This document shows positions 53,821 through 62,287 of a stretch of DNA of 64,000 nucleotides, in pieces; the first letter of the stretch is position 1; the number at the start of each line of letters is the position of its first letter. Position numbers and translations under genes: made by a program. The notes under the pieces were generated by a model. That model saw nothing but the letters and a program-made list of their open reading frames with translations. It was not told the origin of the DNA and did not search any database. This stretch comes from Lewinella sp039816955 (GTDB taxonomy: Bacteria > Bacteroidota > Bacteroidia > Chitinophagales > Saprospiraceae), in contig JBCBWU010000005.1 in the NCBI GenBank assembly GCA_039816955.1, forward strand, positions 1-64,000, read 5' to 3'.

Positions 53821-55350
53821 ATGCCAAAGACGCCTTCCAGTCGATTATTTGACCTCATCAAGTCGCTCTCAGGTTCTGAGAAGCGTTACTTTAAGGTGAT
53901 AAATAAGATGGAAGCCAATAGTAAATATCGGCTCTTATTTGAGGCAATCGAAGTCCAAGAAGTCTTTAAGGACGAAGCACTTCAGAGGGCCGTCTATGGC
54001 AATGAGGAAATTCAAAGCCGTAAGTACTCCGAACTCAAAGCTTATCTCTACGACCTCATTCTGAGAAGCCTCCAGCAGTACGATGAGCAAACTTCTATTG
54101 ACTACCAGCTTAAGAGTTTACTACAGAGTGTCCGCTCTCTGTATCGCCGCCGGCTCCTCAATGACTGCAAGCACCTGCTGCGACGAGCCAAAAAGATTGC
54201 CCTGCAGTACGAGCAGTTTGCCACGATCCTGGAAGTACTTGACTGGGAAAAGAAGCTGGCCTACGCCAATGCCGACATCGACTACTTTGATGCGCACTTA
54301 CAGAACTTGCAGGAAGAAGAAGAACGTTGTCTACAACAGATGAGCAACATTAAGACCTATCAGGGGCTATTCTATCGGCTATACTTAATGGTGAGGAAAA
54401 ACACAGTGCGCTCCCAAGGCGGGCGCGAACAAGTGGAAAGGATCAAGCAGCACCCCTTATTAGCGGATGAGGAACAGTGTTTGTCGTTCCGGGCTACCAT
54501 ACTCTATTATCGGGCACAAACGCTATTGGACTATCAACTCCGTGATCGTCTGAGCTTCTACCGCCAATGTAAAACGCTGGTAGAATTGATGGAAACTAAA
54601 CCTCATTTATTACGAGAAGACGCTTCTGAATATATCTCTGTCCTAAGTAATTATGCGACCAGTTGTGGTTATTTAAAGCGCTATGACGAGACGCGAATTG
54701 CCTTGCAAAAGCTTAAATCGATCAAGCCCAAAACCATTGATGATCAGCTGAAGATACACCGGCAGTACTACAACAACTACTTCAGTCTTTGTATTGACAC
54801 CGGTAAATTTGAGGAAGGTCTCCGGATTCTGATAGACCATCTCAAGGAGCTGAAAAAGCTGGACAAAAACTTATTTGAACGCAGTAGTTTTTTCTTCCAA
54901 TATTTCTACATCTACTTCGGAGTGGAAGATTATGACCAGGCTTTGACCTACCTCAATGAGTGGCTCAGCTTGCCCCGTTCGGTAGAACAGCAGGACCTGC
55001 AGCACCTGGCGCGCTTACTCAACCTGATCATACACTTTGAATTGGGAAATACTATTTTGCTGAGTTCCCTGTTACGTTCTACCCAGCGGAGCCTGCAGAA
55101 GAGTGGGCGCTATAATACTTTTGAGCAATTCTTCTTGGCCTGTTTACGCCAAGCTAGCCAAGCACCAGGCCTGAGAGAACGAAAGGCTGTCTTTGAGAAC
55201 AGCCTTTCGAAGTTCAGTCATCTCGACTTGAACCCTGCGGATCGTGCGATCCTACGTTTCTTCAATTTTGCTTGTTGGCTAGAAGCTAAAGCGCAGAACG
55301 CTTCCTTTGCCGAAGTAGTAGAGCAACAAGCGGTAGGGGCCGCCTCTTAA
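53821..55350 (+). CDS. Helical-repeat (TPR-like) cytoplasmic protein
   Basis: 509 residues, no signal peptide or TM segment. It begins SSRLFDLIKSLSGSEKRYF, a start seen in a Bacteroidota-wide family of TPR-like proteins, and continues as alpha-helical pairs (KTYQGLFYRLYLMVRK, YFGVEDYDQALTYLNEWL). Function is unknown; scaffold or adaptor is a guess. Its stop overlaps the convergent small GG-leader peptide gene by 4 bases. Confidence 0.75.
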   Translation: MPKTPSSRLFDLIKSLSGSEKRYFKVINKMEANSKYRLLFEAIEVQEVFKDEALQRAVYGNEEIQSRKYSELKAYLYDLILRSLQQYDEQTSIDYQLKSLLQSVRSLYRRRLLNDCKHLLRRAKKIALQYEQFATILEVLDWEKKLAYANADIDYFDAHLQNLQEEEERCLQQMSNIKTYQGLFYRLYLMVRKNTVRSQGGREQVERIKQHPLLADEEQCLSFRATILYYRAQTLLDYQLRDRLSFYRQCKTLVELMETKPHLLREDASEYISVLSNYATSCGYLKRYDETRIALQKLKSIKPKTIDDQLKIHRQYYNNYFSLCIDTGKFEEGLRILIDHLKELKKLDKNLFERSSFFFQYFYIYFGVEDYDQALTYLNEWLSLPRSVEQQDLQHLARLLNLIIHFELGNTILLSSLLRSTQRSLQKSGRYNTFEQFFLACLRQASQAPGLRERKAVFENSLSKFSHLDLNPADRAILRFFNFACWLEAKAQNASFAEVVEQQAVGAAS

Positions 55351-55586
55351 CGACGCTCCTTACCAATGCGTAAGGATCTCGTCATGGTGCTACCACCTCC
55401 TTGTATCAGCCCTTGTAGACCACCTGCCTGATCATTAAAACGGATATCTACTTCATCCCAGCGAACAAACTGAGAGCCAGCTGATACGCCAACCATTTCT
55501 CGATACCCCCCTTTAACTTGACGGAGTTCTTCTTGATTCATTGCTTGAGGGAGCTGCTTGCGGTTTTGAGTTTTCTTCTGGTCCAT
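55347..55586 (-). CDS. Small peptide with double-glycine-type leader (possible RiPP/bacteriocin precursor)
   Basis: 79 residues from ATG 55586. Residues 16-27 (MNQEELRQVKGG) fit the double-glycine leader pattern LSxxELxxIxGG, with Leu21, Val24 and Gly26-Gly27; the preceding segment is basic and Gln-rich. Cleavage after GG would release a 52-residue peptide starting YREMVGVSAGSQF, rich in Gly and Ser, without Cys, with two GG(G) runs (DQAGG, IQGGG) and a basic end. Bacteroidota use such leaders for peptides exported by C39-peptidase ABC transporters; no such transporter or modifying enzyme is in the window. The assignment is therefore tentative. Confidence 0.6.
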   Translation of the reverse strand: MDQKKTQNRKQLPQAMNQEELRQVKGGYREMVGVSAGSQFVRWDEVDIRFNDQAGGLQGLIQGGGSTMTRSLRIGKERR

Positions 55587-55710
55587 GTCAGATCGTGTTT
55601 TAGCGTATTAGTGAGTAGATAAAAACTATTTTGCCTAATTTAAAAATAACTCTATTTGATAGCAAACCCAAACCCGATTTTGCAAAAAGTCAGGTTGCTA
55701 AATAAAATTA

Positions 55711-56712
55711 CTACCCGTTGCTAAAATCGATTTCTGTATTATCCCCGATGTTTAAACTCTGCCGCAAGCCGGTAATAGAAGTATCATTACCCACCACCGA
55801 CCGCTGTAAGATAACCTCCTTGATACTGGTATAGTTACCAATGATAGAATTTTTGAGGATCGCGTTACTGATATTGACGTTAGAACCCACCGTAACGTGT
55901 GGCCCAATAATACTGTTGGCAATCTTGCAGTCCTTACCAATACTGACCGGATGGATAATGATAGAGTTTTCCAGGTTTGGTATATCCTTGGAAGCGAAGC
56001 CTTCCCGATCTAAAAAGATAGCATTGGTTTCCAACAGCACCTCTCTTTGCCCACAATCAAACCAATTATCCACCGGGTAGATATCAAAATGCACCTCCTT
56101 TTCCACCATGCGCATGAGCGCGTCGGTCAGGGGATAATTATCGTCGGTCTTGATTTTGCGGCTGATATTAAAGTCCAGCGCGTCGAGAAGCACGTCTACC
56201 TCTTTGATCTTATAAACCCCCACCATGGCTAAATCAGATTTGGGAATACGAGGTTTTTCAATGAGGCGATTAACGGTTCCGTCTTGCTTGAGCTCGACAA
56301 CACCAAATTGACGGGGATCGGATACCTTTCTTACCGCCAGACAAGAATGAGGGTTGTTAACGATCTTCTCAATATTGGCATCGATGATCACATCACCAAA
56401 GAAGATGATGATTTCTTCCGCATCAGCAAAGGTCTGCCGTGCGGTCCAAAGTGCGTGGCCAGACCCTCTTCGGTCACCTTGTAGTACAAACTCGGCATTG
56501 AGCTCGGGGTAGGCTTCTTGAACGTACGATTCAATTTTCTCTCCCAGATAACCGATGATGAAGACAAAATCGGTGACGCCAATACTCACCAACTGATCGA
56601 TGATGAAGGAAATAATGGGTTTCCCAGCTACCGGGATCAGCGGCTTGGGTTGTGTATACGTCAACGGACGTAGGCGTTTCCCGGCTCCCGCAACGGGGAT
56701 CACTGCTTTCAT
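55711..56712 (-). CDS. Sugar-1-phosphate nucleotidyltransferase (glucose-1-phosphate thymidylyltransferase-like)
   Basis: 333 residues. N-terminal nucleotidyltransferase domain with VIPVAGAGKRLRPLTYTQPKP (split as VIPVAGAGKRLRPL then TYTQPKP), IIFFGDVIID (metal-binding Asp), VVELKQDGTVNRLIEKP and FDCGQREVLLETN; C-terminal left-handed beta helix of hexapeptide repeats (about 245-325, IIIHPVSIGKDCKIANSIIG). Makes an NDP-sugar, probably dTDP- or UDP-glucose type, for envelope polysaccharides. Monocistronic. Confidence 0.88.
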   Translation of the reverse strand: MKAVIPVAGAGKRLRPLTYTQPKPLIPVAGKPIISFIIDQLVSIGVTDFVFIIGYLGEKIESYVQEAYPELNAEFVLQGDRRGSGHALWTARQTFADAEEIIIFFGDVIIDANIEKIVNNPHSCLAVRKVSDPRQFGVVELKQDGTVNRLIEKPRIPKSDLAMVGVYKIKEVDVLLDALDFNISRKIKTDDNYPLTDALMRMVEKEVHFDIYPVDNWFDCGQREVLLETNAIFLDREGFASKDIPNLENSIIIHPVSIGKDCKIANSIIGPHVTVGSNVNISNAILKNSIIGNYTSIKEVILQRSVVGNDTSITGLRQSLNIGDNTEIDFSNG

Positions 56713-57173
56713 AAGGTCCTCAGCAATTTTTGCGTTTGCGTAACGGCCAACTAAGGTAGTGATTTGCTGGGGTAATTAGGATAGTTTTTACAATAACAAA
56801 TTCAGCAGACTAAAGGTAGTTGCATATCTTTTGTCAGCAGCCAGGTCTACATTTCTACTCTGCTGCGCGTAGCTGGCTAGCTGTAAGTATCTACTGCTTC
56901 CAAATCCACTAGGAAATGAGTAGTTTTATTGAAGAACTGATTTAAACTTTTGTGGTGTTGGTGAGCCCAATGCCCTTTAGGTTCTGACGAAGAGGCTTTC
57001 CGAGTGCATACCTGCCTGCCCGCCGTACAAGACTTTGGCAGGCGGGGAAGGTATCCCGCAGCAAGTGCGGGAAGGAAAACGCTGAAGCCAGGTTCTGTAA
57101 AACATTGATACGTAGGCCATTAGAAAAGTTTAAATCAGTTCGAACGCAATACCACGGCAGAAAAATTAATGCA
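56713..57173. other. Intergenic region containing a MITE-like element
   Basis: 461 bases without a credible gene. 56713-56933 shows nothing notable; the inverted-repeat element at 56934-57141 fills the rest, ending 32 bases before the DUF1801 gene. A minus-strand ORF across it is a shadow. Confidence 0.5.
56934..57141. mobile_element. MITE-like element, 208 bp with 18-bp perfect terminal inverted repeats
   Basis: Left end GAACTGATTTAAACTTTT (56934-56951) and right end its exact reverse complement (57124-57141). GAA occurs just outside both ends, a possible 3-bp target duplication. The interior is more GC-rich and folds into hairpins (GCCTGCC with GGCAGGC around 57010-57045; TCCCGCA-gcaag-TGCGGGA at 57054-57072). 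No ORF. It differs in sequence from the elements at 16002 and 50502. Confidence 0.6.
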
Positions 57174-57583
57174 ATGGCCAAGAAAAAGCTTGTCAACGCA
57201 GAGACAGATAGAAATGTAGATGAATTCATTGCAGATGTAAGCCCTAAATACCGCCAGGCTGATAGCAAGGTGCTGATCAAAATGATGGAAGAAATTACGG
57301 GCTTCCCACCAAAAATCTGGGGCGTTAGTATTGTCGGCTTTGGCAAGTACCCCTACCAACGTAAAATGGTGATGAATACGAATGGTTTAACGTCGGCTTT
57401 TCACCTGGTAAAAGTCGGTTAAGCATTTACCTGATGTACGATATCAACGAAGAGACCGAACTACTGGCCAAGCTTGGAAAACACAAAACGGGTAAAGGTT
57501 GCCTCTACCTGAATAAGTTAGCCGATATTGACCTTGAAGTACTGAAAGAAATGATCCGCAAAAGTGATCGTTGGCAGCGGTAA
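57174..57583 (+). pseudogene. DUF1801 protein gene with a -1 frameshift
   Basis: From ATG 57174 the frame reads KKKLVNAETDRNVDEFIADV and GFPPKIWGVSIVGFGKYPY, which is typical DUF1801, but it ends early at 57422. In the -1 frame from about 57365 the same family continues (NGDEYEWFNVGFSPGKSRL, then LGKHKTGKGCLYLNKLADID) to a stop at 57581-57583. The break lies in CGTAAAATGGT, so loss of one A from an A-run would explain it. Together the two parts make about 137 residues, the usual DUF1801 length. It may be a recent mutation or a sequencing error. Confidence 0.8.
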
Positions 57584-57625
57584 TCTTTACTTTGCCCAAT
57601 CAATCAAAGACACACCCGACTATTC

Positions 57626-58144
57626 ATGAATCAATACAGCAAGGTCCTGGACCAAATTGTGATGACTGCCCGTCTTCAACTCCAGCAAGTTAGTAGTGAA
57701 GAAATGGCTGCTAAGTCTACACCTGAGAAATGGTCTAAAAAAGAAATCCTAGGCCACCTCATCGACTCTGCCTACAACAACCATCAGCGCTTCTTGCGCG
57801 CCGAGCAGCAAGGGAATTTAGTTTTCCAAGGCTATGACCAGAATGCCTGGGTAAAGAAAAATGCCTATCAAGCACGCGAGGTCAGCGAACTGATCCAAAC
57901 TTGGGCGATGGTCAACTATCATTTGGCTCGCCTGGTGGAAGGCTTACCTGCGGGCTTGCTACAGAAAACTTCCTCAGACCATAATTTCCATATCATCGGA
58001 ATGAATCGACCCAGTGAGGAATCAGCCTCTTCGCTTGGATATTTAGTCTGGGACTACATTGCCCACCTGGAGCATCATCTGAGTCAATTGATTCCTAACT
58101 ACCGCTCCATCAACCCTCCCTTTACCAATCATGATGCAATATGA
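57626..58144 (+). CDS. DinB-superfamily protein
   Basis: 172 residues, four-helix bundle of the DinB_2 type. Metal-binding histidines are seen in LGHLIDSAYNNHQRF and DYIAHLEHHLSQL; the PEKWSKKEILGHL start is characteristic. Members include bacillithiol/mycothiol-type transferases and thiol-dependent enzymes; exact reaction unknown. Its stop overlaps the start of the VOC gene in an ATGA, so the two are co-translated. Confidence 0.85.
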   Translation: MNQYSKVLDQIVMTARLQLQQVSSEEMAAKSTPEKWSKKEILGHLIDSAYNNHQRFLRAEQQGNLVFQGYDQNAWVKKNAYQAREVSELIQTWAMVNYHLARLVEGLPAGLLQKTSSDHNFHIIGMNRPSEESASSLGYLVWDYIAHLEHHLSQLIPNYRSINPPFTNHDAI

Positions 58145-58506
58145 AAACTGAACTCCGATTCACCACCCCTGTGCTACCCAGTGAAGACATCCAGCGAGAT
58201 ATAGACTGGTACGAAAAATACACTGGCTTTGTGGCTAGCTCACATGATAACCTGTACGCCGTGCTCAAACGCGAGCACCTGTACCTACACTTGCAATGGC
58301 ATGCCGATACGGAGGACGATCCTTTACTGGGTGGCTCTGTGGTACGCATCTTTGTCAAGAACATACAACCGATCTTCCAGGAATTTATCGAAAGAGGAAC
58401 TGTCCCAACGGACAAACTACGGATGAATACGCCTTGGGGCACGCATGAGTTTGGGTTTTATGACCTGAACAAGAACGCGGTATTTATTGTGGAGGCGGTG
58501 GATTAG
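58141..58506 (+). CDS. VOC (glyoxalase/bleomycin-resistance-like) protein
   Basis: 121 residues, one pair of beta-alpha-beta-beta-beta modules. LPSEDIQRDIDWYEKYTGF and DNLYAVLKREHLYLHLQW form the first module; VVRIFVKNIQPIFQEFIE and EFGFYDLNKNAVFIVE the second, with the terminal Glu as likely metal ligand. Members bind or degrade small reactive molecules or confer drug resistance by sequestration; substrate unknown. Coupled with the DinB gene. Confidence 0.85.
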   Translation: MKTELRFTTPVLPSEDIQRDIDWYEKYTGFVASSHDNLYAVLKREHLYLHLQWHADTEDDPLLGGSVVRIFVKNIQPIFQEFIERGTVPTDKLRMNTPWGTHEFGFYDLNKNAVFIVEAVD

Positions 58507-58732
58507 TTTATTAAACCACCAAGGCACCCAAGAGCACCAAGAAAAAGCTAACCACTACCTACTAATCACTGAAAACTGGCTACTTTTTGAACCACATTAG
58601 CCACATAAGAGCACATTAGAATTCCCAAACTAATATGATAATCGAACATTCGAACACTCAAACTGTCCAACTCTCAAACTAACTCAACCAACCAGTGCCG
58701 CAGGCACAACTAATTCAACCCAATTCACTAAT
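58507..58732. other. A/C-rich, G-poor spacer
   Basis: 226 bases in which the plus strand is strongly biased to A and C, with short repeated words such as CACCAAG, AACACTCAAAC and CTCAAACTAACTC. No ORF or hairpin stands out. This type of spacer is seen between genes in Bacteroidota; its role is unknown. Confidence 0.5.
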
Positions 58733-59290
58733 TCACTCCCTTACCGTTTCCAAACCCACCACCACCCAATTCTCCCCGTCAGGAGCCTGGTAGTGATGCA
58801 TATCCACAAAACCTACCTTTTGGTGGGCGCGGATGGAACGGGTGTTCCGGGTAGAGATTTCGGTGATGATCAGCTCATAATCAGCGGCCATGCGTTTTTG
58901 CATCTCGCGGTAGAGGCCCGTGAAAACACCCTGACCACGATGTGCTTTGGCTACACAAACTTGTCCCATCAGGATATAGGGCACATCTAGCACCGATCTA
59001 CCATTCCAGTTGAGCGTATCAATTAGTTCGAAAAGGGGGATGAGAATGGGAATCCGGTCACTAAAATCGCGCGTCATACTGAGGACATAGCCGGCCAGAT
59101 CATCACCCGCTTTTGCGATGGTGTGCGCGCAGGCGTCGTTCATGTCACCTAGTAGAGAAAGGTCGTGCTCAACTGTCAGAAAACCTTGCTCCAAGGCCTC
59201 AGCGGCACTGATTGCTTTGGGCAAATTAGCTTGCTGTAAGGCCAGTATCTTAGGAAGATCTGCCTCCGTGGCGGCGGCGTAGCGTATCAT
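58733..59290 (-). CDS. GNAT family N-acetyltransferase
   Basis: 185 residues. Acetyl-CoA-binding motif A is GQVCVAKAHRGQGVFTGLY (the RGQG loop), followed by ITEISTRNTRSIRAHQKVGF (motif B). Transfers an acetyl group from acetyl-CoA; acceptor unknown. Its ATG shares one base with the parC stop (TAATG), so it is translated after parC as an operon. Confidence 0.88.
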   Translation of the reverse strand: MIRYAAATEADLPKILALQQANLPKAISAAEALEQGFLTVEHDLSLLGDMNDACAHTIAKAGDDLAGYVLSMTRDFSDRIPILIPLFELIDTLNWNGRSVLDVPYILMGQVCVAKAHRGQGVFTGLYREMQKRMAADYELIITEISTRNTRSIRAHQKVGFVDMHHYQAPDGENWVVVGLETVRE

Positions 59291-61935
59291 TAGTCAAACA
59301 TTTTGGTTTGTCCGTCACCCTCAAGATCAAACTCAATGCTATCACCTGTACTTAGCTTTTCTGGCCCCTTGGCCGCTATCGCTTTCTCCTTTGCTTTAGC
59401 TTTAGGTTGGCGTTTAGGAATGATGATTTTCACATCTTCCAACTTGTTTCCTAAAGACTTCCAGCCTTTCACATCAATGAAAGCAGTTAGCTCTACTTCT
59501 TTATCTACTTTGCCTTCTTTGGTGCGGTAGTTGTAAGCCACAGTTGCTGCTTCATCCACGGTTGCGTAAAGCAGTTTGGTCTGCTTATGTTCCGTCAAGA
59601 ATGGATAGCGCTGCCCGGTCTTTGTCGTCTCCACATTGAAACGCTTGACCATAGTCCACTTACGCTCTCCTTCGTAATAGATCGCTGAAATAGCTGCCTT
59701 GGGATCATACTTACCCACATGAAACAGCTCCTTGGGCTCAAACTTCTTATTGAGGTCCAAGTCCATCACCTCGTAGCTACCATCAGTGTAGAGGGCTAGC
59801 AATTGATCTCCGGTATCGAAGGCTCCCAGGAAGAGTCCGCGTTCGGCTTTATTGAGGCGACCACTTACTTCGTCCATCCACAGCTTCATAGCGCCCAGAG
59901 TAGATTTACCTGCTTCCTTCAGCACTGTCTTTCGTACCCCGTAGCGGGTCATGATATTCCCCTTAGAGCCACGACCCTTGATAGCAATTTCGCTAAAGTC
60001 AACATCAAAGTTCTTGATCCGTGCTTTAGCGTTCGGCGAGAGCTGAACATTGATAATCTCTGCCTCACCATTTGGATTAGCACTGAAGTATAACGTTTTG
60101 TTGAGCTTGTGCCCGGTAGTCAGATCGTATTCTTTATCTCGGGTAATGGCCGTCACATTGAAGCGCTTGATCATTGCCCGACCAGTCTTGGCGTCCAGGT
60201 ACACCATATTATAAGTGGTGCGTTCATCTCCCTTTTTCCAGACGGCGACGTGGATGATATTTTTACCCACAAAGGTCTTATCCGCAATCCGGCTTACCAT
60301 AAACTTACCGTCGCGGCGAAAGACGATGATATCGTCAATATCGGAGCAATCTGTAATGAAGGTGTCCTTCTTCAAACCCATGCCCACAAAGCCCTCCTTT
60401 AGGTTGGCGTATAGCTTAGCATTATTGACCACCACTTGGGCGGGCTGTACCTTATCGAAGGTGGTAATCTCTGTTTTGCGCTCCTGTCCTTTTCCGTACT
60501 TGGCTAGCAAATGCTCAAAGTAGGCAATGGCGTAAGCCGTCAAATTGGCTAGGTCATGCTTGACTTGGGCCAGCTCTTCTTCGAGTTTAGCAATTTGCTC
60601 CTCCGCTTTGAAGGTATTGTACTTGGAAATCCGTTTGATCTTGATCTCGGTCAAGCGCACAATGTCATCTTCTGTGATATCTCGTAGGAGGACGATACGG
60701 TCATCTCCCGCCTTCGCCTTTTCCCCTGGTACGCGTACGTACTTGCGTAAACCGGTTTCAATGATTTCCAGCACGGCTTCCCAAGTCTCTGCCTCTTCAA
60801 TATCGCGATAGATGCGCTTTCCAATGAAGATTTTCTCCAGACTGGCAAAGTGCAGCTTCTCTTCCAGCTCTTTCTGCCGGATTTCGAGCTCCATCTTCAA
60901 TAACGCCTTAGTGCTTTCGGTAGAGATATGCAGCAATTCCTCAACAGTCAAGAAGTGCGGCTTATCGTCAATAATCACACAAGCATTCGGCGATATCGAA
61001 AGTTCGCAATTAGTAAAAGCGTACAGAGCGTCCACCGTTAAATCCGGAGAAACTCCGGAGGCCAGTTCAATGGCAATTTCAATATCTGCCGCCGTATTAT
61101 CCGTAACGCGCTTAATCTTAATCTTACCCTTATCGTTCGCCTTGATAATGCTATCAATCAGCGAAGTGGTCGTGATGCCGTAGGGCAAATCACGAATGAC
61201 CAGATTCTTATTATCTACCTTTTCGACATGGCAGCGTACCTTCACTCTACCACCGCGTTTACCGCCCTGATAATCAGCTACATCAACTAGTCCTCGCGTA
61301 TCAAAGTCTGGGTAGATTTTCACCCGCTTTCCTTCCAGAATTTTGATGGAAGCTTTGATCAACTCAATAAAGTTGTGGGGAAGAATCTTGGTACTCAAAC
61401 CTACCGCAATACCTTCCGCCCCCTGGCACAGCAGCAGCGGAAACTTCATCGGTAGGTGAATTGGTTCTTTCTTACGGCCATCGTACGACAATTGCCATTC
61501 GGTGGTCTGGGGATTAAAGGCTACCTCCAAGGCAAACTTGGTCAGACGGGCCTCAATGTAACGTGAAGCAGCAGCGCGGTCCCCCGTACGAGAATCCCCC
61601 CAGTTTCCCTGTGGATCAATCATCAGATCTTTCTGCCCCAGATTGACCAGGGCATCACCGATGGCGGCATCACCGTGGGGGTGGTACTGCATGGTTTGCC
61701 CAATGATGTTTGCCACCTTGTGATAGCGTCCATCATCCATCTGCTTCATGGAGTGGAGAATCCGGCGTTGTACAGGCTTCAAGCCATCCAGTACCGCAGG
61801 TACGGCGCGTTCCAGAATTACATAACTGGCGTAATCCAGAAAATAATCCTTGTACATCCCCTTTAGGGTGATGATACTATCGTCTAGGCCGTTGGTGGCT
61901 TGTCCGTTCTTATGGGGGTCCTGCGTTTCGCTCAT
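59290..61935 (-). CDS. parC: DNA topoisomerase IV subunit A
   Basis: 881 residues, the DNA-cleaving subunit of a type IIA topoisomerase that decatenates chromosomes. Near the N-terminus are YASYVILERAVPAVLDGLKPVQRR, YHPHGDAAIGDALVNLGQKD and the catalytic Tyr126 in AASRYIEARLTKF; the C-terminal part holds beta-pinwheel-like repeats (VYLDAKTGRAMIKRFNV, GAFDTGDQLLALYTDGSYEV). Gene name chosen because Bacteroidota ParC carries this organisation; gyrase A is the alternative but typically has a GyrA-box, not seen here. The ParE subunit is not in the window. Confidence 0.85.
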   Translation of the reverse strand: MSETQDPHKNGQATNGLDDSIITLKGMYKDYFLDYASYVILERAVPAVLDGLKPVQRRILHSMKQMDDGRYHKVANIIGQTMQYHPHGDAAIGDALVNLGQKDLMIDPQGNWGDSRTGDRAAASRYIEARLTKFALEVAFNPQTTEWQLSYDGRKKEPIHLPMKFPLLLCQGAEGIAVGLSTKILPHNFIELIKASIKILEGKRVKIYPDFDTRGLVDVADYQGGKRGGRVKVRCHVEKVDNKNLVIRDLPYGITTTSLIDSIIKANDKGKIKIKRVTDNTAADIEIAIELASGVSPDLTVDALYAFTNCELSISPNACVIIDDKPHFLTVEELLHISTESTKALLKMELEIRQKELEEKLHFASLEKIFIGKRIYRDIEEAETWEAVLEIIETGLRKYVRVPGEKAKAGDDRIVLLRDITEDDIVRLTEIKIKRISKYNTFKAEEQIAKLEEELAQVKHDLANLTAYAIAYFEHLLAKYGKGQERKTEITTFDKVQPAQVVVNNAKLYANLKEGFVGMGLKKDTFITDCSDIDDIIVFRRDGKFMVSRIADKTFVGKNIIHVAVWKKGDERTTYNMVYLDAKTGRAMIKRFNVTAITRDKEYDLTTGHKLNKTLYFSANPNGEAEIINVQLSPNAKARIKNFDVDFSEIAIKGRGSKGNIMTRYGVRKTVLKEAGKSTLGAMKLWMDEVSGRLNKAERGLFLGAFDTGDQLLALYTDGSYEVMDLDLNKKFEPKELFHVGKYDPKAAISAIYYEGERKWTMVKRFNVETTKTGQRYPFLTEHKQTKLLYATVDEAATVAYNYRTKEGKVDKEVELTAFIDVKGWKSLGNKLEDVKIIIPKRQPKAKAKEKAIAAKGPEKLSTGDSIEFDLEGDGQTKMFD

Positions 61936-62287
61936 AAATCAATGCTTCACGTTGACCAGCGCGGAGAAACTGGTCGGATCTTTTCGTCTCTATTTGGAAT
62001 AAAAGTCGAAGATAAATAATTCAAGCAAAGTTAAGTAAAAGTCTATTTTTAAACAAAAAATTTATTAAAAAGACAAACTTCTTCCAACTTGTTTAGTAAA
62101 CCCATATTCGTTCGTCTAGAAAAATCGGTTGTCTATATCAATTTAGGCGCAGTGAGACCTATTTAACAGCAACTATTTCCGCTAATCCTGCATCTTTAGA
62201 ATATCTCCGACTGTTGTAGCACACTTCTCATCCGCTGCGGTTTAAGCCGTTAGCAGATGGGGCGTGTACTACACCAAAACCTAAGTT
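61936..62287. other. Divergent intergenic region between parC and the receptor gene
   Basis: 352 AT-rich bases. It carries the parC promoter (62026-62057) and a weak imperfect hairpin (CATCCGCTGCGG with CCGTTAGCAGATG, around 62230-62262). No other feature seen. Confidence 0.5.
62026..62057 (-). promoter_or_regulatory. Promoter of parC
   Basis: On the minus strand a -33 TTTG (plus CAAA at 62054-62057) and -7 TAACTTTG (plus CAAAGTTA at 62026-62033), 20 bases apart, matching the Bacteroidota sigma-A pattern. The leader would be about 85 bases. Confidence 0.65.

Noticed and set aside
56942..57346. 134-residue minus-strand ORF over the MITE-like element and DUF1801
   Set aside because: Antisense to a clear DUF1801 reading and runs through inverted repeats; no family likeness.
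57174..57583. Programmed -1 frameshift in the DUF1801 gene
   Set aside because: No typical slippery heptamer or downstream pseudoknot is obvious; a lost A in an A-run or a sequencing error is simpler.
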